Shown: one piece after another, positions 6,867 to 14,706 of the stretch
How the letters are laid out: the number at the start of each line of letters is the position of its first letter
Position numbering within the stretch: position 1 is the first letter of the stretch
Assembly: GCA_048621635.1 (NCBI GenBank)
Contig: JBMCWH010000009.1
Span: forward strand, 1-24,009
Reading direction: 5' to 3'
DNA length: 24,009 nucleotides
Source of the DNA: JBMCWH01 sp048621635
GTDB taxonomy: Bacteria; Patescibacteriota; WWE3; JAUXAW01; JAYEID01
The notes under the pieces: model-generated
What the model saw: only the letters and a program-made list of their open reading frames with translations
Database searches by the model: none
What the model was told of the DNA's origin: nothing
Program-made: the position numbers and the translations under genes

Positions 6867-8269
6867 TGTTCTTTAAAAAGGATCGGATCCAACACTCTGC
6901 CATCTAAGGTAACAGTCTTCTCGGTAAAATCCCGCTGTTTACCTTCTACCTTAACAGTATACTCTCCATCAGAAAGAGGCGTAGCAATAACAAATTGACC
7001 CAGACGGTTTGTTCGTAAAGCGCGCACCGGATCTCCATCTTCGTCTTCCACAACTATCATTACACCTTCCAACAAGCTTCCTTCTTCATCCCGAACAACG
7101 CCATTTATAACATTAGGAGAGCCATCAATAATTGGAGCAGTTTTTCCTTCATCCTTAGCAGGCTTTTCCCGTTGTGCCTTTTCTTTCCGCACGTCCTTTT
7201 CTTCATCCCGTTCCGGTTTATCCTCCTTGGGTGAGGTTTCTTCCTCCTCACTAGAGCCTTTGCGGAACCTTGCCAACTCTTTCATAGCTTGATTGCGTTC
7301 TCTCTCCAACCGGGCTAATTCCTTCTGCCGTTGAGCTAATTTCTTTACCAAATTCTTGTGCTCTTCACTTCGTTGCTCTTCCGTCTTTTCCTTAGTAGCC
7401 AACTCCTTTCTCAACTCTTCCAACCGCTTCTTCTCCTCTTCCCGCTCTTCCCTCAAAGCTTCAACCTGCTTTTTAAATTTCTCTTCCAATTCTGCACTAG
7501 GGGGTACATCTTTCTCTTGTTCCTTCTGCTTAGTTTCTTCTTCAATAGTCTCCAACTTTTCTTCCAAAGAACTAATTTTATCCCGGTAATAAGCGATTGT
7601 TTTCTCGTCTGTCTCCGACCCGTCACGCTTTTTCAAAGTTTCCAACTCAGATAACAAAGACTCTAAGCGGTTACGTAAAGTAATATTTTTTTCTTTTATT
7701 TCACTATCCTTAATTTTCCGTTCTTTACCACCCCGCAAGAAAGACAAAATCCCATCCAAATCTTTAGAAAGATCTTTCGCCTTTTCCTCAAGCTTTTCTC
7801 CATCCGCACTGACTTCCTTATCTTCCTTATCTTCCTTATCTTCCTTTTCTTCCTTATCTTCCTTTTCTTCCTTTTCTTCGCTTACCTCCTCCTTATCTTT
7901 TTTCGCAATTTCTACCTTCTCTGCTGCAGTCTTTTCCATTGTACTTTCCCTTTCCTCTTCTCGATCTTTCCAAATATACTGGGTAGGAGAATAACAAGCA
8001 ACAATAAACGCTTTAATCCATTCATCAAAACCCCTTTCTTCAATAGGAAGAAATGCTAAACCCAAAGCAAAAAAAGCAACAAGTAGAGCTAAAGGCCAAC
8101 GAAAGATAGTAGGAATACTGCTAGCAAAAACAAGATAAGCTACAAAACCACCGCCTGCTACATAAGCAAATTGGCGAATAGTCATATCGCCAATTAATTT
8201 AAATTCCACCTCCATAATATTTTGTGGTACTGGGTGTTGTTTTTTAGTGGCTTGCTCGCTTTTCTCCAT
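6863..8269 (-). CDS. PrgI-like membrane protein with long coiled coil and C-terminal carboxypeptidase-regulatory-like domain
   Basis: This protein is 468 residues from ATG 8269; an in-frame TTG at 8287 adds six. Residues 12-85 match the PrgI/VirB3-like pattern: QHPVPQNIMEVEFKLIGDMT, then two membrane helices at about 32-53 and 56-76. This partner of VirB4 anchors the ATPase at the membrane. Residues 100-375 are a very acidic/basic coiled coil, including an EKEDKE repeat. The last 80 residues (INGVVRDEEGSLLEGVMIVVEDEDG...) read as a carboxypeptidase-regulatory-like beta sandwich. Ordinary PrgI proteins are about 100-150 residues, so this is a large fusion. It is the first gene of the three-gene VirB4 operon. 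Confidence 0.8.
   Translation of the reverse strand: MEKSEQATKKQHPVPQNIMEVEFKLIGDMTIRQFAYVAGGGFVAYLVFASSIPTIFRWPLALLVAFFALGLAFLPIEERGFDEWIKAFIVACYSPTQYIWKDREEERESTMEKTAAEKVEIAKKDKEEVSEEKEEKEDKEEKEDKEDKEDKEVSADGEKLEEKAKDLSKDLDGILSFLRGGKERKIKDSEIKEKNITLRNRLESLLSELETLKKRDGSETDEKTIAYYRDKISSLEEKLETIEEETKQKEQEKDVPPSAELEEKFKKQVEALREEREEEKKRLEELRKELATKEKTEEQRSEEHKNLVKKLAQRQKELARLERERNQAMKELARFRKGSSEEEETSPKEDKPERDEEKDVRKEKAQREKPAKDEGKTAPIIDGSPNVINGVVRDEEGSLLEGVMIVVEDEDGDPVRALRTNRLGQFVIATPLSDGEYTVKVEGKQRDFTEKTVTLDGRVLDPILFKEQ
7815..7882 (-). repeat. In-frame microsatellite encoding an EKEDKE repeat
   Basis: On the plus strand there are repeated units of TCCTTATCT and TCCTTTTCT (9-base unit). On the coding strand they give an alternating Glu/Lys/Asp repeat in the coiled coil of the PrgI-like protein. 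Units are multiples of three, so copy-number change keeps the frame but changes coil length. Confidence 0.65.
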
Positions 8270-8287
8270 AGCAAAATCTTCTGCCAA

Positions 8288-8568
8288 GCCGTAGATGGTA
8301 ATTAAGGGGCCGGGCAGTTAATCAAAGTATAACATAACAAACAACAGTTGGGGAGTACGCTACTTGGACCGCCGAACCATGATGATTCTCTTCCACTGGA
8401 CCCTGACTGACGCACTGTCAACCGACAACTAGCCAACCAACTGACCAGCTTATCAGCACACTAGCCCCACCAGTTTCCTTTCCATTCGTAGTAATTCGCT
8501 ATGTAACCATTTGTAGCTTATTCGCTATCCAATCTCTAGTCTCTACTAGACCCCCCTCTTTCCAGCCT
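8288..8568. other. Gene-free spacer with boundary repeats
   Basis: No ORF or recognisable RNA is seen here. Bases about 8341-8480 are richer in C and G than the surroundings, with loose CTGAC/CAACC-type repetition. TAATTCGCTAT (8492-8502) and TTATTCGCTAT (8518-8528) belong to the short family found at other cluster boundaries in the window. TCTAGT/ACTAGA (8535-8550) forms a small hairpin with a 4-base loop. Confidence 0.5.
8326..8331 (-). promoter_or_regulatory. Possible -10 element of the PrgI-VirB4 operon
   Basis: TATACT on the minus strand, about 40 bases before the TTG and 57 before the ATG. No convincing -35 is seen at the right distance, so this is weak. Confidence 0.3.
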
Positions 8569-8587
8569 ATAATGTTGACAACATTAT
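8569..8587. promoter_or_regulatory. Operator-like palindrome over the -35 element
   Basis: Perfect 9-base arms ATAATGTTG and CAACATTAT surround a single central A. The arms cover the -35 hexamer of the promoter for the orphan gene at 8729. A dimeric repressor bound here would block RNA polymerase. No regulator gene is present in the window. Confidence 0.55.
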
Positions 8588-8603
8588 TGTAAAGTGGTAT
8601 TAT
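8575..8603 (+). promoter_or_regulatory. Near-consensus sigma-70-type promoter
   Basis: TTGACA (8575-8580), 17-base spacer, TATTAT (8598-8603). This is the closest match to consensus in the window. Transcription would begin near 8610, leaving an untranslated leader of about 119 bases before ATG 8729. Confidence 0.7.
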
Positions 8604-8634
8604 CAGGCGTTAAAATAAGGAACGCAGTGATAAC

Positions 8635-8696
8635 TGAAAGTCTTGAGTTGGCAGCTTATAAAAGCTGCTAACTCTTAGCCTTTCAATTAAGAAAGG
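8635..8696 (+). promoter_or_regulatory. Structured 5' leader with two competing hairpins
   Basis: A 13-pair stem (8645-8657 with 8662-8674, one G-T pair, loop ATAA) is extended by TGAAAG (8635-8640) pairing with CTTTCA (8680-8685). The same CCTTTC (8679-8684) can instead pair with GAAAGG (8691-8696). The two pairings exclude each other, which is the layout of an attenuator or translational switch. No T run follows, so a simple terminator is unlikely. It matches no riboswitch class I know. Confidence 0.5.
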
Positions 8697-8728
8697 TGGA
8701 AACAGAGAAAAAAGTAAAGGAGAGGGCA

Positions 8729-9730
8729 ATGAACAACAATCCGAAGACGTTACTGCAGGCAGTCCGTTGGCACTTATACCAGCCAACGGGGACGAACTGG
8801 CTGAGAAACCTCCCGGAAAGAGCACGAGAACAAATAATGGATGAGGGTGGCTGGCAAACACCAGGACAAGATTGGGAGGAAGAGTTTCTTCAGAATCCTG
8901 ATTTTCAAAAGCTGATCGAGGCGGGGGATGCCCTTTCAGTGTACGCTTTTGGCTACTTCTGGAGAAAATGTCTAGAAAATCCAAGAGCTGCCATGACCCC
9001 TGAGAGAGCTAAAACTCTTAAGTCATTAATAGATTCCGTAGCAGGAAACACTATCTCCAAAGAGGAGATAGCAAGCTGCCATAACCTGCTAAAATCTGAA
9101 AGGCTTTTCCTCAAAGAAAAGCTCAAAGAGAAACAACACGCAACATCAGTAGCAATCGTTGCGGGGTTGTTGGAGAGATGGGTTCGAGACCCCGACAATT
9201 ACGACAACCCGAGAGAAAAAGCGAAAGAATTGGTAAATGAAAACAAGGTAATATCGGGAACAACCGAGCTGGACCTTCTCAATCAGGCACGGGAAAAGTA
9301 CCGGAGCAAATTCTCCAGTTATTGGGAATATCTGGGAGCACAGGCTATTAACACCACTCTAGGCGCACTAGATAGGATAGCTATTCCCATCGGGAATATA
9401 GGCTTCATTCCCAACGATTGGGAGATGGGGGTTACGGAATTGGGGATGATACTTCTGGGAATGAAAGTTTCCAACTTGCTCTTCAAGGAGCTAATGATCC
9501 ACCAACCATGCCTATTCTACCCAGCAATGATTGGAGGGGGAATAGCCGCAGCGAACGAGCTGCGCAGACAGGGAGAAGGGACATACAAGCGCAAGCTTAT
9601 CGTCCTTCTGGTAATAGCAGTTATTATCGAAGAGGCCTTTTTCGGTAATCAACTTCTCACCTGGTATTACCAGGCCAACCCCTTACCGCAGCCTGAGCCA
9701 ACACCAACGCCAACACCAACATTAATGTAA
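8729..9730 (+). CDS. Membrane protein of unknown function, monocistronic
   Basis: This protein is 333 residues from ATG 8729, chosen because AAAGGAG lies 7 bases upstream; an in-frame GTG at 8696 lacks a site. Residues 1-210 look soluble and helical, with several Trp (WHLYQ, TNWLRNL, GGWQTPGQDWEEEF). Hydrophobic segments are at about 233-252, 260-276 and 289-306. The C-terminus is a Pro/Thr repeat (PQPEPTPTPTPT) such as links or spans wall material. I recognise no family. It has its own near-consensus promoter, structured leader and terminator. Its GC is higher than neighbours (line 9541-9600 has 33 G+C of 60; line 12001-12060 has 23 of 60). It may be an acquired insert between T4SS-like units. 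Confidence 0.7.
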   Translation: MNNNPKTLLQAVRWHLYQPTGTNWLRNLPERAREQIMDEGGWQTPGQDWEEEFLQNPDFQKLIEAGDALSVYAFGYFWRKCLENPRAAMTPERAKTLKSLIDSVAGNTISKEEIASCHNLLKSERLFLKEKLKEKQHATSVAIVAGLLERWVRDPDNYDNPREKAKELVNENKVISGTTELDLLNQAREKYRSKFSSYWEYLGAQAINTTLGALDRIAIPIGNIGFIPNDWEMGVTELGMILLGMKVSNLLFKELMIHQPCLFYPAMIGGGIAAANELRRQGEGTYKRKLIVLLVIAVIIEEAFFGNQLLTWYYQANPLPQPEPTPTPTPTLM

Positions 9731-9736
9731 CTTAAA

Positions 9737-9782
9737 AACCTGAGAAGGAAAACAAAAACTTCCTTCTCGGGTTCTTTTTTTA
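9737..9782. terminator. Strong rho-independent terminator, probably bidirectional
   Basis: A 14-pair stem (9737-9750 with 9760-9773, one T-G pair), a 9-base loop and a tail of seven T terminate the orphan gene. On the minus strand the stem is followed by five T, so it can also stop the convergent VirB6-like gene. Confidence 0.9.
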
Positions 9783-10985
9783 TTAGCTAAGAAAACCACC
9801 AATAATAGGTATGTTCCCAGCCTCCCGCGGAATTGTATCTCCGGGACGCTCCTGTAACAAAGAGGCAACAATATCAGGAACACTGGCAGCAATTAATAAA
9901 AGACCAAAGAAAAGTATTTCCTTCATAACGAGATTTTCACCCAAAAGACCGTGGAAGAAGCGAATATCTCCAGCATCTGGAACCTCCCCTGCTTTGTTAA
10001 CATAATAAGCAAGATTTAAAATAAAATAGGTAGCAGGAAAAACCAGAACTACGGAAAAGAAATTGCGAAGCCAGTTACTAATCTTTTCCCAACCTCCCGG
10101 TAAAGAACCTAAAAGAAAGACAAACGGAGCACCAAGCGTGTAAAGAAAAATCTTTGCATAACAAATAATCAACTTTATCAACAGTTTAAAAAAGACAGAA
10201 AAAAGCATAAAGGAAAGAACAAGTTTAATCAGTTGTGCTTTAAAAACATCCACCTCTCTAGCTACCTCTTCCTCCATAACACTGAACAATCCGGCTAAGC
10301 CCAGTTCCTCGCTCCACAAAAGGTCTAAAGCTGTAAAATCTTTATACCCCACTCCCGTCCTGTTCACAGTAGCTACCACTAAATTTTTCCCAACAACCAT
10401 ACCTAAATCAACAACCAAGGCAGAAATAGCATAGCTAAAAGTTACTAAAACTAAACCAACTACAACCTTAGGCAAAGCACTAACCACAGTAATTTCTGTC
10501 CGCGGGTCAAGTTTGTGTCTAAACATAATCATAAACCCAATCACCACCAAAACCACAGCAAACAATGAATAAGCAATATCCCTAGCTATTCTCCATAAAT
10601 CAAGAATAAATTCAAGAGTACTCCTACCTGCAGAAGCAGCGTAAGCTGGTTGAGTAGGATCTAAACTTGCTAAATAAGTGTTAAAATGCACAGGAGGAGG
10701 ACTTTTATACATATAACTTACACCCGTAGCAGCAGCACCTGCAGCCCCATCCGGACCAATTGCTTTATTTAACCAGGCAGTACCTGCAAAAGCAATATCT
10801 GTAAGCCACGTCCACGAATTTACCTCCCCTCTTTCTAAAATGTCATCATAAATTTCCGATATACTTTGCCCACCTGTCCCACCACCAGCATCCCAAACAT
10901 AGGCTGCCCGGGCCCGGCGAGGAAATAAAAAACCCAGGGAAACAAAAATACTCAGAAAAAAAAGAAAAATAAAGCGGGGTTTCAT
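9783..10985 (-). CDS. VirB6/TrbL-like polytopic membrane protein
   Basis: This protein is 400 residues from ATG 10985. The open frame runs on to 11189, but that would overlap the divergent gene starting at 11055, and residues after 10985 begin with a proper signal peptide (MKPRFIFLFFLSIFVSLGFLFPRRARA, cleavage near ARA). A lumenal part (30-130) precedes about five or six membrane helices near 136-156, 170-195, 250-275, 278-294, 307-329 and 355-377. The segment FMIMFRHKLDPRTEITVVSALPK joins the first two. This is the plan of VirB6/TrbL platform proteins, which form the inner-membrane channel of T4SS. Assignment is by topology and context, since the family has little sequence conservation. Confidence 0.7.
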   Translation of the reverse strand: MKPRFIFLFFLSIFVSLGFLFPRRARAAYVWDAGGGTGGQSISEIYDDILERGEVNSWTWLTDIAFAGTAWLNKAIGPDGAAGAAATGVSYMYKSPPPVHFNTYLASLDPTQPAYAASAGRSTLEFILDLWRIARDIAYSLFAVVLVVIGFMIMFRHKLDPRTEITVVSALPKVVVGLVLVTFSYAISALVVDLGMVVGKNLVVATVNRTGVGYKDFTALDLLWSEELGLAGLFSVMEEEVAREVDVFKAQLIKLVLSFMLFSVFFKLLIKLIICYAKIFLYTLGAPFVFLLGSLPGGWEKISNWLRNFFSVVLVFPATYFILNLAYYVNKAGEVPDAGDIRFFHGLLGENLVMKEILFFGLLLIAASVPDIVASLLQERPGDTIPREAGNIPIIGGFLS

Positions 10986-11017
10986 CTTGTTGCAATTAAA
11001 GCATAACCTAACAAGCA

Positions 11018-11048
11018 TTGCAAGTATAGTCACAACCCGTGTTATTAT
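11018..11048 (+). promoter_or_regulatory. Promoter for a probably leaderless amidase mRNA
   Basis: TATTAT (11043-11048) ends only six bases before ATG 11055. Transcription would therefore begin at or next to the start codon. TTGCAA (11018-11023) is a weak -35 with a 19-base spacer. No Shine-Dalgarno is present. Confidence 0.5.
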
Positions 11049-11054
11049 AGATGC

Positions 11055-14000
11055 ATGGCGGATGAAAAAGAACCACAAAAAATGTTTCTTTGGCAAGATC
11101 ATCGACTGTTTAGGGGCAAGAAAAGCAGTGAAAAGTTCATTCAAAAATTGACAGACAGCGAAATAATAGACTCTGAAGGAGCCCAACAAACAGCCGCGGT
11201 TCCACCCAATATTACAGAAATTGAGCAGCTAGCAGCAAAAGAAGCAACAAGAGAAAGCCTCAACCAAGAGCTTCAACAAAAAATTCAAAAAGAATTTAGG
11301 GAAAAACTACCTATCCCGCCAGGTTACGGCAATGCACAAATATACAAAGCAGCGCAAGAAATAGCTAAAAAATTATCACCGCAACTAGCACAAAACTTAA
11401 CCGATGCATTATCCTCCATCCCCCGAGAACACCCTCAACAAATTAGACTAAAACAAGCACAAAGCAAAACATTAGCTGATTTAGAAAAGGAGCCAGACTC
11501 AAAAGCAGGAAGAGATTTTGCAGAGGAAATGGCGGGTGTATTAGAAAAAGAAGAAATTGGCAAAGAAGATATTAACAGAATAGCTCAAAGGCACGAGGAG
11601 TTTCTTCAAAAAGCTATTGCCGAAGAAAGTCAACAACTGCATCCGGACACAGAATTAGGAGAACTAGGTAGAGAAATACGGGAAAACATAGTAAACAAGC
11701 TAAAAAAGAGCATAGAAAACAAGAAACGCGAACTGCTAATAGAAAATACACTCAACGAGCTAATTGCTTGCGAACCCTTCGCTACCCTAAACTCAGAAAA
11801 CAAAACAAGATTGCGTCAAAAAGCAAAAGAAATAATTAGCCAAGAAATAAAAGATACAGTTAAAACAAGCAGTATAAGCACAATTGCGTTGCAGATAAAA
11901 GAAAACTTAATTGCAGCAGAAAAAACAACTTATCATCCCAATTTAATCTACAAACAAACGTATCAAAAACAGGAACTAGATAAACAAGCTAGGGAACAAG
12001 AATTAGCCGAGATTAAAGAAAGAGCAGCAAGACTGGATATAGCAATAAAAACCAGAGAGGTAGAAAAATGGATCTCCACACTAAGGAATAATCCTCAGAA
12101 AGCCTTTGTCTATGCTTTATCTCCCAAACTAACAAATATCTTTTATCCTTCCTTTAAACCAAGCTGGCTTAAAACCTTAGAAAAAGCATCAACTCCCAGA
12201 GGACAAAGAAAGTCAATTGAAAAATCTTTACGCGACTTTACAAAAAAAAGAATTCTCTCTCTTCCACTAGCGGAAATCAATGGCCATACCTTTTCTCTGT
12301 ATAAAGTAGCTAAAACCCCCAGTGGGAAAGAGCTTCCTTACCTAACACCAATTAGTGGAATAGTTGGCTTAGTCAACAAAGCAAGGCGCGGACTTGCTAA
12401 CCGCATAGAAAAATGGGGGAAACAAGAAGGGCGCTCCACACTGGGAAAAGATTTTGCCCAAACACTTTCCAACCATCTTCGGTTTAGGAAAAAAAATGGA
12501 AAGAAAGACAAAAGCGGTGGGCTGTGGTGGGTAATCAAAGGGATAGGCAAGGTCGCAGCAACACTAACTATCAAACCGTTACTTCGGGGTATAGGCAAAA
12601 TCTTACCTACAACCAAAGCTTCCTCTCTGTTGGCCAATACCTGGATTAGGTTAGAATCGCAAGGCGGTTTGCTAGGTAGCACACTAAAAACTGTTCGTGT
12701 TGGAAAAGCACTTGTAAGCGCCACACTACAAGGCTTTATAAAGGGAGGGCTAGGATACGGTTTACTAGGTTACATAATTAGCGGAGGTAATCCCTATATA
12801 ACAGCACTAACTGCGGGACTAGGCACTATTGGAAAAGGGGTCAGCATCTATGCACAAACCGCAGGCGCTTTTACTTGGGCGCAATTACCTTCTCTTGCTG
12901 TACCCGGGAAAACTTTCAGCCTCCTTCACTTCCCTGTAATTGGACCAGTGGCAGGTGGGATCGCTGGATGGTTTTTTTCCGGCGGTAACCCTCAAATAGC
13001 TGTACTTACCACCATCGCTGGCGGAGTTGCCGACTACGGAATTGTTATTGGCGGACGAGTATTCAGCCAAACAATATGGCCTCTTCTAATAGAAAAGCTT
13101 CCCGCGCTTAAAGCTTTAGGTATTCTTAAATACTGGAAAGCAGGAATAATTGGTGGTTTAGCCGGAGGTATTTATGCCAGCTCACGCGGCTGGTCTACCT
13201 GGGGAGTAGCAGCTGCCGCAGTGGGAGGAGCTTTTGCCGCAATGGCACTTAATTGGGTACTACTTAAAGCAGCGAAAGCAATTTTTCACAGCCTCCCTGT
13301 TACCCAAATTGCTCTCCGTACCTATCTCCTAGCCACCGACTGGCGAACAATTTTCAATCCTAAATTGCTATGGGCAGATATAAAAATGCTGTTTAGCGGT
13401 AAATTGTTTCCCTCTCTACAAGGTCTCTGGGGTATTGTCAAACGTTATCTTGTTCTTGAAGGAATTGCAGGAGCAATAAAAGGATTATTTTTTACATCAG
13501 CATCTAGCTTCATTGGAAAAATGATAGCAGCCTTAAAATCCTTTGGAGGTTTTACTATTTTATCCTCTGTATCCAAAATCATTGCCTCCACAATAGCTAA
13601 AATAATAGCTTCCGCAATAGTCAAAGCCCTATTACTTCCTATTGCTTTTGCGGGCATAGTTGCCATATTTACCTTTTCCGCATTCCAAGGATTTACAGAA
13701 TACAGGAAAAGGCACGGACCGCAAGAATCGCGTTACCTAGAAATCCAAAAAACAGCAGACAAACGGGGAAATATCCAAAATGGGGACTATTTAACATACA
13801 CTATCAAAGCAAGTGCTAAAGATCGTAAAGTTTTAGACGCCAAAATCAGAGACGTTATAGATACATCCTCTACAGTAGACAGCCCCGTCGTAGACTTTGA
13901 GGAAAAGTATTACATTGACACTACCGAAAACCATGGAATCAATGTTCTACACAACCAACCACAAAAAAGTGTCGAAATCAACGAACACACTCAGGAAGCA

Positions 14001-14639
14001 CCCGTAGGTGCGATAGGAATTATGAACTATAACTATACACAGATAGACGTAGATCTAGGCACACTCGAACCACATGAAGAATGGGTGTTTGTCTACCGAG
14101 TAAAAGTAGATGACAGGTATGAGAAAGAAATGGGTGCTTTTGAAAATAACGTAAAACTTACAGGAAAAGTTATAAACGAAGAAGGAAAGGAAATAAAAGA
14201 AGAAGCAAATATGCGCCTCTTTATAAATGCGGAAGGCAGAGAAAAAGCTGTAGAATACGCAAAAGAGTATTGGAACAAAAAATGTCATTGTGGTTATAGC
14301 TATAGTGGCTACGGAGGAGATTGTGCTCACTTTGTTTCTCACTGTCTTGCTGCCGCGGGGTTTGAACAAGGGTGTGGAAGAGCATGGCAAGGAAACGAGG
14401 ATGTCTTTGTGAGTGTTCCCCGATTATACAATTGGCTTATCCCGGAAAACGGGACAGTGGTGGAAAGCATTGAGCAACTTGAACCCGGAGATGTTATCAT
14501 CTATGAAAATCTCCAACACGCTGTTCTTTATATTGGCAATGGAAAAATAGCCGGACACAGCCAACGGTTTTGGGGCGAGGATTATCGCTACAGAAGCCCC
14601 TACATCTTAATACATGTTAATTACTTGGATGAAAGGTGA
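11055..14639 (+). CDS. Large membrane-anchored cell-wall amidase (amidase_6-like), T4SS-associated
   Basis: This protein has 1194 residues. Residues 1-350 are charged, helical, coiled-coil-like and without signal peptide. Residues about 490-880 hold Gly-rich hydrophobic segments including an internal repeat with SGGNP at 576 and 642, then more membrane helices up to about 880. Residues about 895-1055 read as a DUF11-like extracellular beta domain (KTADKRGNIQNGDYLTYTIKAS). The C-terminal 130 residues are an amidase_6-type Cys/His peptidase: YAKEYW, then GGDCAHFVSHCL with C1090 as nucleophile, and QHAVLYIG with H1155. It would cut peptidoglycan crosslinks so the apparatus can cross the wall, the VirB1 role. 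It is divergent from the VirB6-like gene with 69 bases between. Confidence 0.8.
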   Translation: MADEKEPQKMFLWQDHRLFRGKKSSEKFIQKLTDSEIIDSEGAQQTAAVPPNITEIEQLAAKEATRESLNQELQQKIQKEFREKLPIPPGYGNAQIYKAAQEIAKKLSPQLAQNLTDALSSIPREHPQQIRLKQAQSKTLADLEKEPDSKAGRDFAEEMAGVLEKEEIGKEDINRIAQRHEEFLQKAIAEESQQLHPDTELGELGREIRENIVNKLKKSIENKKRELLIENTLNELIACEPFATLNSENKTRLRQKAKEIISQEIKDTVKTSSISTIALQIKENLIAAEKTTYHPNLIYKQTYQKQELDKQAREQELAEIKERAARLDIAIKTREVEKWISTLRNNPQKAFVYALSPKLTNIFYPSFKPSWLKTLEKASTPRGQRKSIEKSLRDFTKKRILSLPLAEINGHTFSLYKVAKTPSGKELPYLTPISGIVGLVNKARRGLANRIEKWGKQEGRSTLGKDFAQTLSNHLRFRKKNGKKDKSGGLWWVIKGIGKVAATLTIKPLLRGIGKILPTTKASSLLANTWIRLESQGGLLGSTLKTVRVGKALVSATLQGFIKGGLGYGLLGYIISGGNPYITALTAGLGTIGKGVSIYAQTAGAFTWAQLPSLAVPGKTFSLLHFPVIGPVAGGIAGWFFSGGNPQIAVLTTIAGGVADYGIVIGGRVFSQTIWPLLIEKLPALKALGILKYWKAGIIGGLAGGIYASSRGWSTWGVAAAAVGGAFAAMALNWVLLKAAKAIFHSLPVTQIALRTYLLATDWRTIFNPKLLWADIKMLFSGKLFPSLQGLWGIVKRYLVLEGIAGAIKGLFFTSASSFIGKMIAALKSFGGFTILSSVSKIIASTIAKIIASAIVKALLLPIAFAGIVAIFTFSAFQGFTEYRKRHGPQESRYLEIQKTADKRGNIQNGDYLTYTIKASAKDRKVLDAKIRDVIDTSSTVDSPVVDFEEKYYIDTTENHGINVLHNQPQKSVEINEHTQEAPVGAIGIMNYNYTQIDVDLGTLEPHEEWVFVYRVKVDDRYEKEMGAFENNVKLTGKVINEEGKEIKEEANMRLFINAEGREKAVEYAKEYWNKKCHCGYSYSGYGGDCAHFVSHCLAAAGFEQGCGRAWQGNEDVFVSVPRLYNWLIPENGTVVESIEQLEPGDVIIYENLQHAVLYIGNGKIAGHSQRFWGEDYRYRSPYILIHVNYLDER

Positions 14640-14692
14640 AGAGGGAATTTATTACTAGTTTCTAATCTCTATTTATTTAAGATTTTAAAATT

Positions 14693-14705
14693 CGCACGAA
14701 GTGCG
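14693..14705 (-). terminator. Small hairpin after dnaN, weak terminator
   Basis: CGCAC/GTGCG with a 3-base loop directly follows the dnaN stop on the minus strand, then AATTTT. The stem is short and the T run poor, so termination would be partial. Confidence 0.35.
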
Positions 14706-14706
14706 C

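Noticed and set aside
7356..7654. Two plus-strand ORFs opposite the coiled coil
   Set aside because: Ser/Phe/Leu-rich antisense shadows of a Glu/Lys-rich gene, without start signals.
7815..7882. Regular 9-base repeats as a possible CRISPR array
   Set aside because: Units are too short, lack spacers, and are in frame within a coding sequence.
8341..8480. Possible structured RNA in the GC-richer spacer
   Set aside because: Only scattered weak pairings (such as CAGTTGG with CCAACTG) and no promoter or terminator of its own.
8610..8984. Minus-strand ORF of 124 residues
   Set aside because: It covers the promoter-leader region and the start of the real plus-strand gene, with no ribosome binding site or family pattern.
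10986..11189. N-terminal extension of the VirB6-like ORF to base 11189
   Set aside because: It would overlap the divergent amidase gene, and a proper signal peptide starts at ATG 10985.
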